From: Mycocentrospora acerina
Taxonomy: Eukaryota; Ascomycota; Dothideomycetes; Pleosporales
Assembly (NCBI GenBank): GCA_022701365.1
Contig: JAKUHH010000056.1
Location: 1-64,000 of the forward strand
DNA length: 64,000 bases
Reading direction: 5' to 3'
The position numbers and the translations under genes were made by a program. Positions 36,501 to 49,519 of the stretch are shown in pieces. The notes below the pieces were generated by a model. The model made no database searches, had not been told where the DNA came from, and saw only the letters and a program-made list of their open reading frames with translations. Positions within the stretch are counted from its first letter, which is position 1. Each line of letters begins with the position of its first letter.

Positions 36501-36930
36501 GTAGTAGGGGCGCTGCGCGTTAACACGTAAGTAGTAGAGTAAGTAGAAGTATAGCTAAAAGCCGGCGCAGCTTAAGCTTAAGCAGATTTCTTGTTCTTAG
36601 ACTATATATATTAAATTTAGCTTTAAAAATAATATATAAGTAAGAAATAATAATAATATATAATAGCTATAGTTTATATTAATAATAAGAAAGGTTTATA
36701 GTTAAGTAAAGCTTAAAGTAATTATATAAGCAGCCTGCTTAGTACCTATATAATTTATAAATAAGCAAGATTAAAATAAAAGAGCATTCTATAAGCTACA
36801 CATATAATAAGACTTATACCTAAGATGCATAAAACTTATATTCTTAATAAAACACACTATAAAACAGCACACTAAGCTTATAAGAGCTAAGTATAAGTAA
36901 TAACTAATTTTAGTAGTTACTTAGAGGGTG

Positions 36931-37246
36931 TATTATAAAACAGAGCCTTACTTATAAGTCTTACTTATAAGTCTTGCTTACTAGCTATAAGAGTAAGCTA
37001 CACTTATATAGCTTATTATAAAGAACTTAGCACTAAGCTAGCAGAAAAGTAATTATTACTTAGCTGCTCTACATAATAATATTTATACTATACTTGCTTT
37101 ATTAAATTAAGTATATTTAGTAACAACAACTACTAAGCTCCCCTTTGCATTGTATATAATAGAGATATAATACTTAAATAGACAAGCTAGTAGTCTATAC
37201 AATAGATTACCTAAATACTATTATTCTAGCTCCTTTTTCTATAACA
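36931..37246 (+). repeat. Copia 3' LTR
   Basis: Begins TATTATAAAACAGAGCC, a C/G-to-T/A version of the 5' LTR start, and ends CTATAACA. It has the same 316-bp length as the 5' LTR and its outer, right end is the less mutated one. Confidence 0.92.
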
Positions 37247-40200
37247 TAGAGGTATCTTTTCTTTTTCTTTATAGTAATTTTTTAAATAGTTAAATAAAAG
37301 TTTTACTATATTTATAGGCTAGTTTCTTAGCTTCTTTTATATAATCCAGTCTTCTTAAAGAGCTATTTGCTAAGTTTATACTTCTTAAGCAATTGTTTAA
37401 AATAAAATTAAACCTTAATAGTAATAGGTAGTGTCTTACTTATTAGTAGCTTAGTATTTTATTTTCTATAAACTATTTTAGATTTATATAGTCTATTAAG
37501 ATCTTAAATAGATCTTATTAAGATACTAGTGCTAATATTATAGACTCTTAACTATTACTAGTAGTTCCTTATTATATGTTTTATAATTATACTCTGCTTA
37601 GATAAGTTTTTTTAAAAAGAAGTCTACTAGCCTTTATTAATGTTTTTAGCCTTCTTCTAGCACTAACTAGCTTAAAATGCCTGTAATTGTCTCTTTTAAA
37701 GCATTAACTTCTACTTTTAATTTTCTTTCTAGGTTAAAAAAAACTAGTATTATTACTTCTAAGAATATATTTTTTAGCTTATTAAAAGCTTTTATACTTT
37801 CTTTTTTATATCTAAAGGTTAACTTTCTTTTTTTCTTTTAGCTCGTCTGCTTTAGGCTGTGTTTAGGCCCTTCTAGGTTAGAGTAGTTAATAAGAGCGCT
37901 AATCTTAAGAATCTAGCTATAAATTACTAATAGTAATTTATAAAGCTAATAAATACCTGTATATTATATACTTTGCTTAGCTTTAGCTAGTTCTGTATAG
38001 TTATAGCTCTTTTTTAGTTAATATAAATTCTTTTTAAAGAAATTATATATTTAAAGTACTCTATATATTATATATACTACTTATACTTACTAAGCTTAAT
38101 ATATAGCTTTACTAGATCTAATTAATTACAGACCTCCTTAACATGTCTTATATAATCTACTTTTATTTTTAAGTAAATCAGTATTTTGTCTAAGTAGACT
38201 ATGCAAGACAAATTAAGCAATCTTATTAGAGCCTAGTTTATGTAAGCTTAGAACTGCACAAGTACATTTATTAGGCTAAATAGTATAATAGTATACTTAT
38301 AATAGCTATATCTTATATAGAATGTAGTTTTCTATTTATCTCTTTTTATAATCTAAATTATATAGTAGGCTTCTGTTATATTAAGCTTAGTAAAGAGCTT
38401 AGCTTAAAAGAGGAATTTAAGTAATTCTAAAATAAAAAGTAATAGATATTTATTTTTAATAAAGATCTTATTTAAGCCTCTATAGTCTATTTAAAACGTT
38501 AAACTACTATTTTTCTATTTAATAACAAGTATTAGTGCTCTTGCTAGTAACTTTAATCTACAGATCTACTCTCTTGCTATAAACTTAGTTAGGTACTTTA
38601 AAAGTATTTTTAACTCTATTATTAACAGGTTATATAATTGCTAACAAAGTAGCATACTATCTATTATTAGCAAAATAGCTAGATTATAAGAGCTGTGCTT
38701 AAGGAGTGCTATTATATCCTACTCTAACCCTAAATCTGCATATTCTGCATATTATAAGAGTAATTAGCCCCTTATAAGGTCTTCTCTCCCTCTCTAGCCT
38801 ACTAAGCCTATAAGATAGGCATATATATCTATTCTAAAATTATATATACTCTTCTTAAATTACTTAGCATCTTCTATAGCTATTTTTTAAAAAAGAGTTA
38901 AATCTTTTACTTTTTTTCTTCTAAAAGTAATTATAAACTAGTAAAGCTTATCTTTAGATTACTTATATTAATCTATAGCAGATTTAAATATACATTTTAC
39001 TTTCTTAAGTTTATTATAATAAATAAAATTTTAGTAGGTTTCTATATATCTATATAAGTCTGTAATATTTACTTTAACTTTAGTTATCTTATATATTTTG
39101 TATTAGCTCTTATTTACTCTTTTAGCTAGAAGCTTTAAGAGAGAGTTAACTTAGAACCTAAGTTCTTTTCTTAATAATAATAATATTAGGTTTAGCTAAG
39201 AGCTACTATTAATTATAGCCTCTAGAAGCTTAGAAGATTATACTATAACTTATATAGTAAGCAAGTAAGTAAGCTTTAAGTATAAGGCTTATTATAATAT
39301 CTTAAAATTCTTGTTTTTATTAAAAGAGTAATATAAGCAGATAAGTATATCTTTAGTCTTTCTACCTTTTATCTTTTCTCTCTTTATTCTTAACTATAGA
39401 CTTCTTATCTTTTTTTTAAGTTTAGGTAGTTAAGCTAAATTTAATTTAGCTCTTTATACTTATAGTATATCTTTAGTTTATTTACAGAGTAATTTTTTTT
39501 GTGCTTATTCTTAGACAGCTAAGCTATATTATTCCCTTTTAACCCTTTATAAGGTCTTTTAGTCCTTTCTAGCTTATAGCTATATTTTTTAAGTTTTCTT
39601 AGGTCTTTTTAAGTTAGAATTTTATTTTAGTCTTTGCCTTAACTTCTTCCCTAATAGATAATATTTGCATTTTCTTCTACTAGTAGTAAGATGTTTTAGT
39701 AGGCTACTAAGATTAGAAAAAAGTCTTTCTAGATATCTAATTATAGTGCTAAGATAAACTAGAGTACTTAAAGGTCTAACAACTGTAATATTCTTAGTTC
39801 TTCCTAGTATAGTCTAAAATAATCTATAAGGTCTGTTAAAGACTAGTTTAGCCTTTATTAAGTGTATTTTAGAATATTATAGGCTTGCTGTTTCTTTTTA
39901 GATAAAGTGCTAAGTATATTTAATATAACTGTTTTTAAGATAGCCTATATAGGCTTCTATATAGCTAAAGTAAACTGCTTAGTTATATAGTAGGCTTTCT
40001 ATAGTATTTTAAGAGGTTCTAAAATATATTAGACTCTAAAGTCTACTTTTATTATACTTTTAAAAAGTTTAATAAAGATTATAGAAAAAAAGACTTATAA
40101 TCTTATTCTTAATAGTTATACTCTGCTTAGTTAGTCTTAGAGGACTTTTGTAGAGGCTCTAAGCATAGAAGGGCTAATAATGCTAAAGCTAATAGGTTTA

Positions 40201-40906
40201 TTATAGGTTTTACCTTATTTCTTATTATTAAAAGCGCTATTTTATCTTCTTACTTATATTTAGATTAAACTTCTTTAAGTTATTTTAGTTCCTGTTACTA
40301 TTAGGCTTTATATAACTAAGTATATAAAGTATCTAATTCCTAGCCTTTAGCAGACACTACTAGACTATTCTAGCCTAAAGTAGCTAAATTAATATCTAAA
40401 AGTAGTGTTTCTACTACTTTAGGCCTTATTTGTATTTTAGTACTAGCTATTAGATTAGAGGAGTCTGCTTTATTATTAGTATCTGCTTCCTAGATTCTGT
40501 TAACTAAGATAATAGTAGGGCCTTCTTAATAGGCAGACTATCTAACTAACTATCTGTCTAGAGTACTATTTCCTGTATTTAAGATCTTATAATTACTTAT
40601 ATTTTAATTTCTTAGTTAAAAATACAAAGTAAAGTAATTTAAATATTAAGAACTTTTTTTCTTATATTACTAAGCAAGTAAGGTCTTTGTATAGTATACA
40701 TGTATATTAGTAGTATTTTATAGATAAATTACTATCTTCTTTATAATAATTCTGTAGTAGCCTATATAAGGGTCTCTTAGTAGTCTAGATAGTAACAGAT
40801 ACTAAGAGAGGAGTATAAGGTTCTCATAGTGCTCTAGTACAGAACTCCTTAGTACTTATACCTAGGAGTAACCTCCGCTTACTCCAATCAGGGTGCAATC
40901 CTGACA
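37247..40906 (-). mobile_element. Truncated Gypsy-type retrotransposon, RIP-degraded
   Basis: Minus-strand pol. The RT palm is legible at about 38420-38480 (IDYRGLNK then KNKYLL) and the YLDD-equivalent, now YLDK followed by ILIYL, at 38185-38196 and downstream. RNase H should lie below 38100; gag is upstream near 39500-40500. A 5' LTR starts on the minus strand at 40906 (TGTCAGGATTGCACCCTGAT). No integrase and no second LTR are seen: the element stops at the Copia 3' LTR (37246). It is either truncated by that insertion or has lost its 3' half. Confidence 0.8.
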
Positions 40907-41899
40907 TAAAATTTGATTTTAATTAAACATTAACGCTATCTTTTCGCCTTGCTATTATGGCTTTTACCTCTTTCTTTTTAATTTGCTTCTTACCAGATGT
41001 ATTTCTGTTATAAGTGCCCAAAGTAGGTTATAGATAAGATTTTTTTGAATGTTTTCTTGCTTTATATAAAGACACATATTTAAGACTGTATTTTAATGAT
41101 ATTCACCAACCAGAATTACCCTAAACATTGTCTGATAAAGATTTAAGAAGAAGATGTGTTTATCTAATTTTTTATAATAAATAATTCAATATAAAAGATT
41201 TTTTTTAAAAAGTTGCATACTAGTTGCAATAAAGTTATAAGTAAAGAAATAGCATAAATCTTTCTTATTATTAATTATTTAAAAAATAGATTTTTAAAAA
41301 AAGTTATTTATTCTTTATCTACTTCTTAGAAGTGTCTTATTTATACCTCTTAGAAGATAAAGATAGAAGCATCTTTCTATAAAAAAATTATTTTATACTT
41401 TTTGTAATTTTTATTATATCTTATATCAGAATCTATATATTATAAATAAATAAGTTAGAACAGAAAAAAACCCTTAACTATTTTATAAAGCAGACGTTTT
41501 TAAAAAAACAAAACTTAAATAAAAGATAACTTAATAAAAAACATTTGCGTACATGTATTTTTTTATAAAGAAGATTTAATAATAAATAGTTCTTATTAAA
41601 AGATGCATGCTAGTAATTATATACAGTTATAAGAAAAGAAAATTTTACATTGTTGTGTAGGATAGGGCGGATCCTCTTAGGCAAATGTTGTCTAATACTA
41701 CATTAGATTAACAGCAAAGAGGAAAATATTGTGTATTTTGTCTGTTTTTACCTCAAAATTGATCTGCCTTTATCCTTATTTACATTGCTATGTAACACTT
41801 ATCACGTAGTCTAATTATAAAACCTGTTCTAACACCGTTTTAATGAATGCTTGTTAAGAGTAGGTTAGTCAAGGGAAGGCCTTGACTAATCAAACGAAC
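40907..41899. other. AT-rich spacer between two Gypsy elements
   Basis: Less depleted in C and G than its neighbours, but no coding frame or domain was seen. It provides the target site (CCCAG) of the right-hand Gypsy element. Confidence 0.5.
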
Positions 41900-41904
41900 C
41901 CCAG

Positions 41905-42192
41905 TGTAACGACGCAGGTTATAAGAGAGTGATCCGAATAGGGTCTGAAGTGTCCACTACTAGGCATATGGGAGTGCTGGGACTAGAGGGTAAACTAAAG
42001 ATACTATTCTCTACACTTATAGGTCTTGTACAAAAGGATACAGAAAAACTACTCTATAAAGCTACATAGACTGCCCCCCTTATATACCCCTTCCTAAGGT
42101 TGCCCTCTAGGGTAAGTACAAAACAGGTAGCTATTAGATAGGTGTTAGTTAGCTTAAGGGTAATAATAGGATGTAACATTGTAAACGTTACA
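41905..42192 (-). repeat. Gypsy 3' LTR (left copy)
   Basis: 288 bp. Its first ~90 bp (outer edge) keep CpG and TpG sites; the inner part is RIP-mutated relative to the right copy. Confidence 0.95.
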
Positions 42193-42651
42193 CTACCCTT
42201 CCCTCTATATAGGCAGAAAGTCCCTTTCTGCAGAGTTGTCTTTTGTTAGTATAAGGAAGTAAGAAGAAGGGGTAGAGTTAGGTTTAGACAGCGTCTAGGT
42301 TTCTTTCTCTTATTCTTGTAAAAACCTTTTGTCTAAAGTTTATGTTACCTTACTCTTTTATCTTTCTATATAGTGCAAGTCCTTATCCTATCTAATTACA
42401 TTCCTTTCTATATTTAACTCTTATTTGCATCCTGCTGCAGAGTAATCTTTACTAATGTTTTTGTCTTTTACTTTAAGAAAAATTTTCCTTTGTTGTTGCT
42501 CTAACAATTGTCTCTTTTACCTTAAGACAGGTTCTTATATATAGAGGCTTTCCCTCTAAAATCTTAATCTCCTTAGCAGTTAAGCTTAATATTTTTTGTA
42601 CATACCTTTTGTTAAGCCTTTTTAGTAGTGTTTTGCTAATAAGTATAGCAA

Positions 42652-42792
42652 AACTATAACTACAACTATAACTACAACTATAACTACAACTATAACTATA
42701 ACTACAACTACAGCAGCAGCTACAGCAACAACAACAACACTAGCACTAGCACTAGCACTAGCACTAGCACTAGCACTAGCACTAGCACTAGT
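42652..42792. repeat. Compound microsatellite in the Gypsy element
   Basis: A 12-bp motif (ACTATAACTACA) repeats several times, followed by CAGCAG/ACAACA runs and then CACTAG hexamers from about 42739 to 42792. It lies just upstream of the antisense accessory ORF. Confidence 0.9.
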
Positions 42793-42863
42793 ACCCTTAC
42801 CCTGCCTTTATGCTAATCCCCCTCCCTCTTAGTGCCCTTTTAGTAGCCTTTTAGGTTATCTGC

Positions 42864-43528
42864 ATGCAGTGCGTGCAGGCTGCTGCCTATAGAAAATTAG
42901 TTAAGTTTAAGTTTTACTTAGCAGGTTTAAAGAAGTGCGCCTATTGCACAGCGCAGAATAAGAAGTGTAATCTAGTAAGTACCTATATCCTTTCCTATAG
43001 TCTTTAGTGTTAATCTCTTAATAAGTGCTATTATATGTTAGACCTAAGTTTAGGTCCTTCTAGCAGGCCTTAAACTTATAGAGTAACTCTGTCTATAGCA
43101 GTATTAACAACAATAAAGAGACAGATATAGTTTAGAAGCTTACTATTAACACTGCCTATTAGCTAGTAATATGTGTGCAGGTAGCTAATGCTTAAGTTAC
43201 TAGCATAACTACTGCAGAGGTTATACTTGCGCATTATTAGTTAATAGAAAAGGAGGTTTAGTCCTTGCAGGCAGAGTTAGGGGAGATTTAGGGGGTAGTA
43301 GTAGGCATAGAGGCTGTAATAGAGGTAATAAGGGGGAGGATAGAGGAGATAGCAGTAAGGATAGCAGAGATAGCAGCAGCATTAGCAAAGGGGGGTAGAG
43401 GCAGTAGGGGTAAGGTAGTTGTTAGTAGTAAGGGGGGTGGTGTTAGTAGAGAGGAGGACGTAGTGCAGTCTTAGGGAGAGAGCAAGCTAACAGAGGCTAA
43501 CAGAGATACAGCAATAAGTAGCGCCTAA
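42864..43528 (+). pseudogene. Accessory ORF antisense to the Gypsy pol genes
   Basis: The ATG at 42864 opens a frame that includes KKCAYCTAQNKKCNL and then meets a GTAAGT donor at 42975. With a 92-bp intron (acceptor CTAGCAG at 43066) the frame resumes and reads to about 43526. Only CAG/CAA/TGG-type stops interrupt it. The second exon has a heptad-like helix (RGRIEEIAVRIAEIAAALA) followed by a Gly/Ser/Lys-rich tail, about 190 residues in all. The CxxC-x6-C group resembles a small zinc-binding motif. It lies on the opposite strand from gag-pol, in the element's 3' internal region, with its own apparent promoter side. Function is unknown; the exon-intron model is my inference from RIP-degraded DNA. 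Confidence 0.5.
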
Positions 43529-46500
43529 ACTGTATCTAAGTTAGGTCTGTTAGCTTATGTATACTATATATAATTATAAATAGGAACTGTAATCCCTAAT
43601 ATAATTATCCTTTAAGTATAACATGTCCTCTACTCCTTCTTTTTAGGCTTGTATCTAGCTATTAAGTCCCTGTAGTAGGCTAGCCTTATTTAAATACTTC
43701 TTATAAAAAGCCCTTAATTTATAAGGAGATCTTATAAAATTTAAGGCTTTGTACTAAACAAGGTCTAGGTTGTGTCTAACTTAGCTAACTTAGTATTTTA
43801 GAGTAGATTAGTAGACTTTGCTAGTAAGTATCTCTTCTACTTCTTATTTATTAACACTATAAATTAGGTTTCTAGCAGGCTTTAGTGCCTCTTGTCTTAG
43901 TAAGGGGTCTTAGAGGTCCTTATACAAGATGTTTAGTGCAAAGACATTATGTATATATAAGCCTAGGGGTAACTTTAACTAATAAGAGTGCCTAACCTAT
44001 TTAAGTACCTTAAAAGGCCCTTCTTATTGCATAGATAGCTTTTAGCTAGGTCTTAGGTTAGTTAAGTTTTTAGTAGACAAGTACACTATATCTCTAACTT
44101 ACTAATCTACTAGTTATTAGTGCCTATTAACTACAGCTTGTATTTAGGCCTAGGCCTTTTCTATATTATCCTTAGCTTATTGCTAGGCATTATGCATGCA
44201 GGTTATTAATGCAAAGGCGTTGCAGTAGTTAATTTTATTAAATTGTTTAGCAGAAGGTATAAGGCTCTCTTAGTTCTAACTCTGTCTAGGTTTGCTACTA
44301 AAGAGGAGCTAATATAGGGCTATCTTAATAGCGCTGTAGAGGAGAGTTATCTAAGCACAATTAATTAGGGGTAAGAGGTTACTCTAGTTATCTTAGTAAA
44401 AGGATACAAAGGGCTGCAATCTCTAATTAATGTACTTATTTATAATCTCTGTTTAGCTGTCTGTCTCTTTATAATAAGCAGTAGAGAGCTTAACTTTTAC
44501 ACCTATAATTTAACAGAACTTAGACTAGAAACTAGAAATAAATTAAGGACTACAGTCTAATACAATTATGTCTAGGGTGTGTCTAAAACAGTACACCTAT
44601 TAGATAAACAGGTTTGCTATGCCTTAGGCGTTAATTGTCTTATAATATAGGATAGTAATAGCTTATTTAGACAGTTAATTAATAATTACTATAATCTAGT
44701 TGTACTTAGCCTAATCCTTTAGGAAATCTTTAAAATTAATATATAGGTGCTGCATTAGTCTTTTAAGGATAGGCAACAGGTAGAGGTATCTAGAGAGATA
44801 GGACTATCTTAGATGTCCTCTACAACAAAAGATGCAGTTTTGCACATACTATTAACAGCTAGCCTCTATACCTTTCTAATAGTACTGTTAGGCTAGTAAC
44901 TAATAGGTCTTCTTAGAGCTAGAGTGCGCTGTAGAGATTTAATTATGTACTTTATAAATAAGCTAAGTATATAGAAAGGAATCTCTAGACAAGCAGAGTT
45001 AATCTTAGTAGAGCAAGAGTCTGTTACTAATCTAATAGTTATCTAGTAGTTTTGCTTATTATTCTTTAAAGGCTAACTAATTCTTATAGAGAACTGCGTC
45101 TATTAGTTCTAGAGAGTTAAAAGCTATAAGGGTTATGTTAGGGCATAAGGCATTAATAGTTATTATCTGTTAAATTTAAGTTTAGAGGTAAGTCTAAGCT
45201 AGATTAGTATTAATTTAGCTATAAAGATAATAGGGTCTAAGTAAGACTCTTAATTAATTATCTTCTTAGGCTAGCTTTAACTAGCTTAGGTCTTGTTCTT
45301 ATTAGCTAAGGATATCAGCCCTCTTATTGTTCTTGCCTAGGGTATACTTAATTTAGAAATTAAAAAAGGCTAGGGCTTTAGACTATTATGCTTGTCTAGC
45401 GTTAAGTACCTTAGTAGTTATAAAATATTCTAAGGCGCAGTAGTCTAAAAGGACTAAGACTTAGGTCTAAATAGAGGTTAGTTTAGCCCTCTATTTTAAG
45501 AAGGCTTAGAGAATAGCAAAAAGTTCCTTATTATATATTTCTTAATTAAGCTTAGCTCTAGATAAGACCTTGCTATAGAAGGCTACAAGGTACTATTTCT
45601 TATTAAAGTGTTTTTAGAATAACACTCCTGCTGCAACGCTGTCTAACAAGTCTGTTTTAATCTAGGTATTGTACTTAGGTTTAAAATAACATAGAGTTAG
45701 TATTGCTAAAAGGGCAGTCTTAAGAAGATAGAAAGCCTCTTTACACTTTAAGGTCTATACAAAAGGTATTGTAGGGCTCTGTAGTGCAATAAGAGGTTTT
45801 GTAACCTATAAAAACCTAGCAATAAATTAGCAGTAGAAACTAGTAAAGCCTAGGAAGGACTTTATACCTATAATAGTAGTTAGTCTCTCTTAGTTCTTTA
45901 GGGCTTCTACTTTTTCTAGGTTAACCTTAATGCCTTTATTAGTTAATATGTAACTAAGGTACTTTATACACATAATGTGAAACTTGCTCTTCTTAATGTC
46001 TACTTAAAGGCTAGCAGCACACAGTCTTTCTAGTACCTGCTTTACATGCTGTTTATAAGTAATAAGGTCTTCTAAATAGATTAGGATGTTATCTAGGTAA
46101 GTAATATAGAAGTTATCTAGGAAATTAATTAACACATTATTTATATATTGTTAGTAGGTTGCAGGGCTGTTGCAGAGGCTAAAAGGTAGTACCTTACATT
46201 TGTATGTTCTATAATAGGTTTAAAAAGTAGTGTATTCTTTAGAATCTAGATCTATATAGATGCAGTTAAATGTAGAATAAATATTAAACTTAGTAAAGAT
46301 CTTAGCCTTTAAAAGGCAGGCTAAGAGCTTATTTATGCAGGGAATTAGATAGACATCTTTATATGTAAGGTTGTTAAATTTATAATAGTCTACACAAATT
46401 TAGAGGTCCTTGTTAGCCTTCTAAACACATAAGATAGAAGATATAAAAGGGCTCTAACTATGCTTAATCTAACCTTTTTGTAGGTTCTCTTAGATGTAGC

Positions 46501-49052
46501 ACTTAGTTACTTCTAACTTTTCTATATTCTGCTTATACAACAGGCTATAGCTGTTTAGCAGGGGTTTAGTAAGTATAATCTTATAGCTATACAGTTAAAA
46601 GTCTAGGAGGGTTTCTGCAGCAGTCTTGCTAAAGATATCTTAGAAAGGGTAGTAACAGAGGGGTAATTAGTCCTATACTAGAGCTGCGTTATTAGGGTTG
46701 TCTTCTAGCTTTTTCTTATCTAGAATTTAATTAATTTTGTAAAGGCTAGTAGTAAAGAATTTATTTTCTTAGCATTTTATATTAAAGTAGAAAGCGTTTG
46801 TAGAAATAAGAGTAATATAAAAAGAAGGTTTAGTAAGGACAGGTTCTAGTAGGGGTTAGATAGGTTTTAGCATTAAGTCCTGTGTAATAAAAGGCAAGAA
46901 CTTCTAACTCTTTAAGAGTTAAAGCATCCCTTAAATCTTATAAATAGCAGTAGTTACACTGTACTTCTCTTAATAGTCCTTTTATTCTTATAGCTTGTCT
47001 TATTATGCAATATCTAAAGCAACAGTTTTAGCAGGAACTGTTTAGTTAAGGGTTATTAAGAGCAGTAGAGCAGGATTGTACACAGCAAGATAGCAGCCTA
47101 GCTAGATAATCTAGGAGTAATCTGTATCTAACTGTAGCTTAAAATGCTTTATCTATTTAATTCTAATAATGCAGTCTTGTAAGCTAAGATCTACTATTAC
47201 AAATAAGTAGTTGTAGATCTTTCTTCTATTAATAATTAGATGCAAATAGATATACTAAGTTACTAAGGAAGAGATTTAGTCTTAAAAACCCTTAACAGTA
47301 ACCTAAAAGGGTAGCTTTTAAATAAGAGTCTAAAGAGCTAAGAAAATAGAAGTAGCAATTTTTAAATTTAAGAAAAGATAACCTTAGGCACTAGTGTTAA
47401 TTAAAGAGTATAATTAGACCCTAAGGCCCTTAGTGCAAAGAATAAAAAGAGAAAGGAAATATAGTCCCCTAAACAAGTTTAAGAGACTAAGGTTTAATAA
47501 GTTATAACAGTTTAGGCCTAAGAAGGAAGGTCCTCTTAGGCGTCTCTATTTCTTGTCTAATCTTTATCTTTATTAAGATCTTCTCCTGCATCCTCTAAGT
47601 CCTTGCCTAGTTCTTTAAACTTAATCTTCTATACTTAAGGCAAAGGACACTTACTTAAAAAGTGTCTTAGCTTACTATAGTTATAGCAGTTGCTTAGAGT
47701 TAGATCCCTTGCAAGGCCTAGAGTCTTAGATATAGGCTAAAGGGCAGGTAAAAGTTAAAGTTAAGTTTAGATATAGGGGTCTGCTTATTAGTATAAGTTA
47801 TAGTTTGTTCTTAGTAGGGACCTCTAAATTAGACCTAAATAAAGTTAACCTAGTTTATATGTTATACAGATTATGCTTCCTGTAGTTAGGACTAAAGGAT
47901 AGTTCCTTTATTCTATATTAAATACTGTTAGGTGTTTAACTATAAGCTTAAAAGAGTTGTTCTATTGTTACTTAAATCTAAGGCTAGGCATCTGCAAGGT
48001 TAGTGTAATCTTTGTCTATAAGTAGTAAAACTATTCTAATTTAGGTACTTATCCTCTAATAGCAGCACTAAGGAACTGTGCTTTAAAGGTAGAGAAGGTT
48101 TCTGTCTTGTCTATATAGAGTTTATTAAAAGCAGCCTAGCTCTTAGCTCTCTTATTTCTTGTAACAAAATAGGACTTAAGTAAGTTAATTATATCTTCTG
48201 CAATCTTAAAACAGTTAGATAAAGTGTTAGATAGGTATTAGGGCTCTAGGTACTCCTTAGCTAGGCTAGAAGTATGTCCTTAGACTAACACTATGCAGGC
48301 GCGCTTACTCTAATAGTAGTCTGCATTAATCTCTAATTAGTCCTAGATTAAGGCTTGCTATTAGCAAAAAGTTAGGTTGTAACTATTATTAAGGATATTA
48401 ATAGATAGTGTTCTTTTAGATAGTTTTGTGTATATAGTATTGTTAATTAAAATCTTAGACTAGAACCTTAGGGGTTAAAGTTGTTTTAAGGGAGTTAGTA
48501 GTAATTTAGTGCTAAGTAGGGGATAGTCTAAGGCAATTATAGCTTACTGTAGTTCCTAGATTTCTGCATAAAGCTAGTCTACTAGTTAAGCTAAGTCCTC
48601 CTTTCCTTAGTCTAAATCTAGTATAGGTTCTGCACTAGTTCTTACTAGATTAGGGGATAAGGTAGGATTAGACACCTCTGCTGTTACCCTTAAAGTTAAG
48701 CCTTAAGTATATACTAATCTTTAAGTTAGTTCCTTTAAACTAGGGGTAATAGTAGCAGATATTAGAGTTAAGTCTAATTCTGCTAGGTTCTTAATAGTCT
48801 TTAAGTTTCTACCTTAGTGTAATCTTATGCAGCTATTCTAAAGTAATCTTAACACAGTAGTCTTAGAAGTTCTAAACCTAAAGGCTTTAGTTATTAGGAG
48901 ATTATAAGGATCTTAGCTGTAATAAAATGCTAGATATAATAGTATAGTCTAAATTAGTTCTAAATTAGATAGGGCTTAGATGTAATCTAAACAAAACAAG
49001 TAGTAATATTATTTAAAGGCTGTTACTAGCTAAGACAAGTTTTTCTGTATAA

Positions 49053-49340
49053 TATAACAACACAGGTTATAAGAGAGTAATCTAAATAAGGTCTAAAGTG
49101 TCTACTACTAGGCATATAGGAGTGCTAGGACTAGAAGGTAAACTAAAGATACTATTCTCTACACCTATAGGTCTTATACAAAAGGATACAGAAAAACTAC
49201 TCTATAAAGCTACATAGACTGCCCCCCTTATATACCCCTTCCTAAGGTTGCCCTCTAGGGCGAGTACGAAACAGGTGGCTATCAGATAGGTGTCGGTTGG
49301 CTCAGGGGTAATGATAGGATGTGACGTTGTGAACGTTACA
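49053..49340 (-). repeat. Gypsy 5' LTR (right copy)
   Basis: 288 bp, pairs with 41905-42192 without gaps. The inner part has been mutated (start TATAACAACACAGG instead of TGTAACGACGCAGG); the last ~85 bp are unmutated. Confidence 0.95.
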
Positions 49341-49519
49341 CCCAGCCCCACTGAGCATCTCAGATAACGTAGCGATCTCAGATCTTAGTATAATTAGTTA
49401 TAATTAGTACAATAAGTACTACATTAAGTTCTAAGCTCTTTATTCATTAATAAGTAAATACTAAGTAGGAACACTAACTTTACATCAATGTATTTAACAC
49501 AAGTATTTTGCGTATTTAG

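Larger units (their letters stand above)
30280..37246 (+). mobile_element. Complete Copia-type LTR retrotransposon, RIP-degraded
   Basis: LTRs of equal length (30280-30595 and 36931-37246, 316 bp) bound a 6.97-kb element. Reading through RIP stops shows the Copia order protease/gag, integrase, RT, RNase H. A gag-pre-integrase segment lies near 32286-32420 (CKYCSITHAKQV). The integrase end near 32760-32790 has the N-S-R-I-E-R-A motif. RT at 34130-34450 has KCKAKLVVRG and VIGAFLN. RNase H near 35270-35560 has AELLALEYIVKEI and KHIKRSF. A purine-rich tract (AGAGGGTG) precedes the 3' LTR. The flanks AATAA and TAGAG do not match, so no target duplication is visible. Nearly every CAA, CAG and TGG is now a stop; the element is dead. 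Confidence 0.92.
41905..49340 (-). mobile_element. Complete Gypsy-type LTR retrotransposon with target duplication
   Basis: 288-bp LTRs (41905-42192, 49053-49340) begin TGTAACG and end CGTTACA in their unmutated versions. The 7436-bp element is flanked by CCCAG on both sides (41900-41904, 49341-49345), a perfect 5-bp target duplication. Coding is on the minus strand. A gag zinc knuckle at 47647-47688 (C-x2-Y-x4-H-x4-C) has its second Cys turned to Tyr. The RT motif YLDN-ILIYL lies at 46076-46099. The integrase core, with LSTAYYKETDS*TE, lies near 44240-44520. The polypurine tract AGAGGGAAGGGTAG adjoins the 3' (left) LTR. Stops fill all pol frames, so it is inactive through RIP. An antisense accessory ORF lies at 42864-43528. 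Confidence 0.95.
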
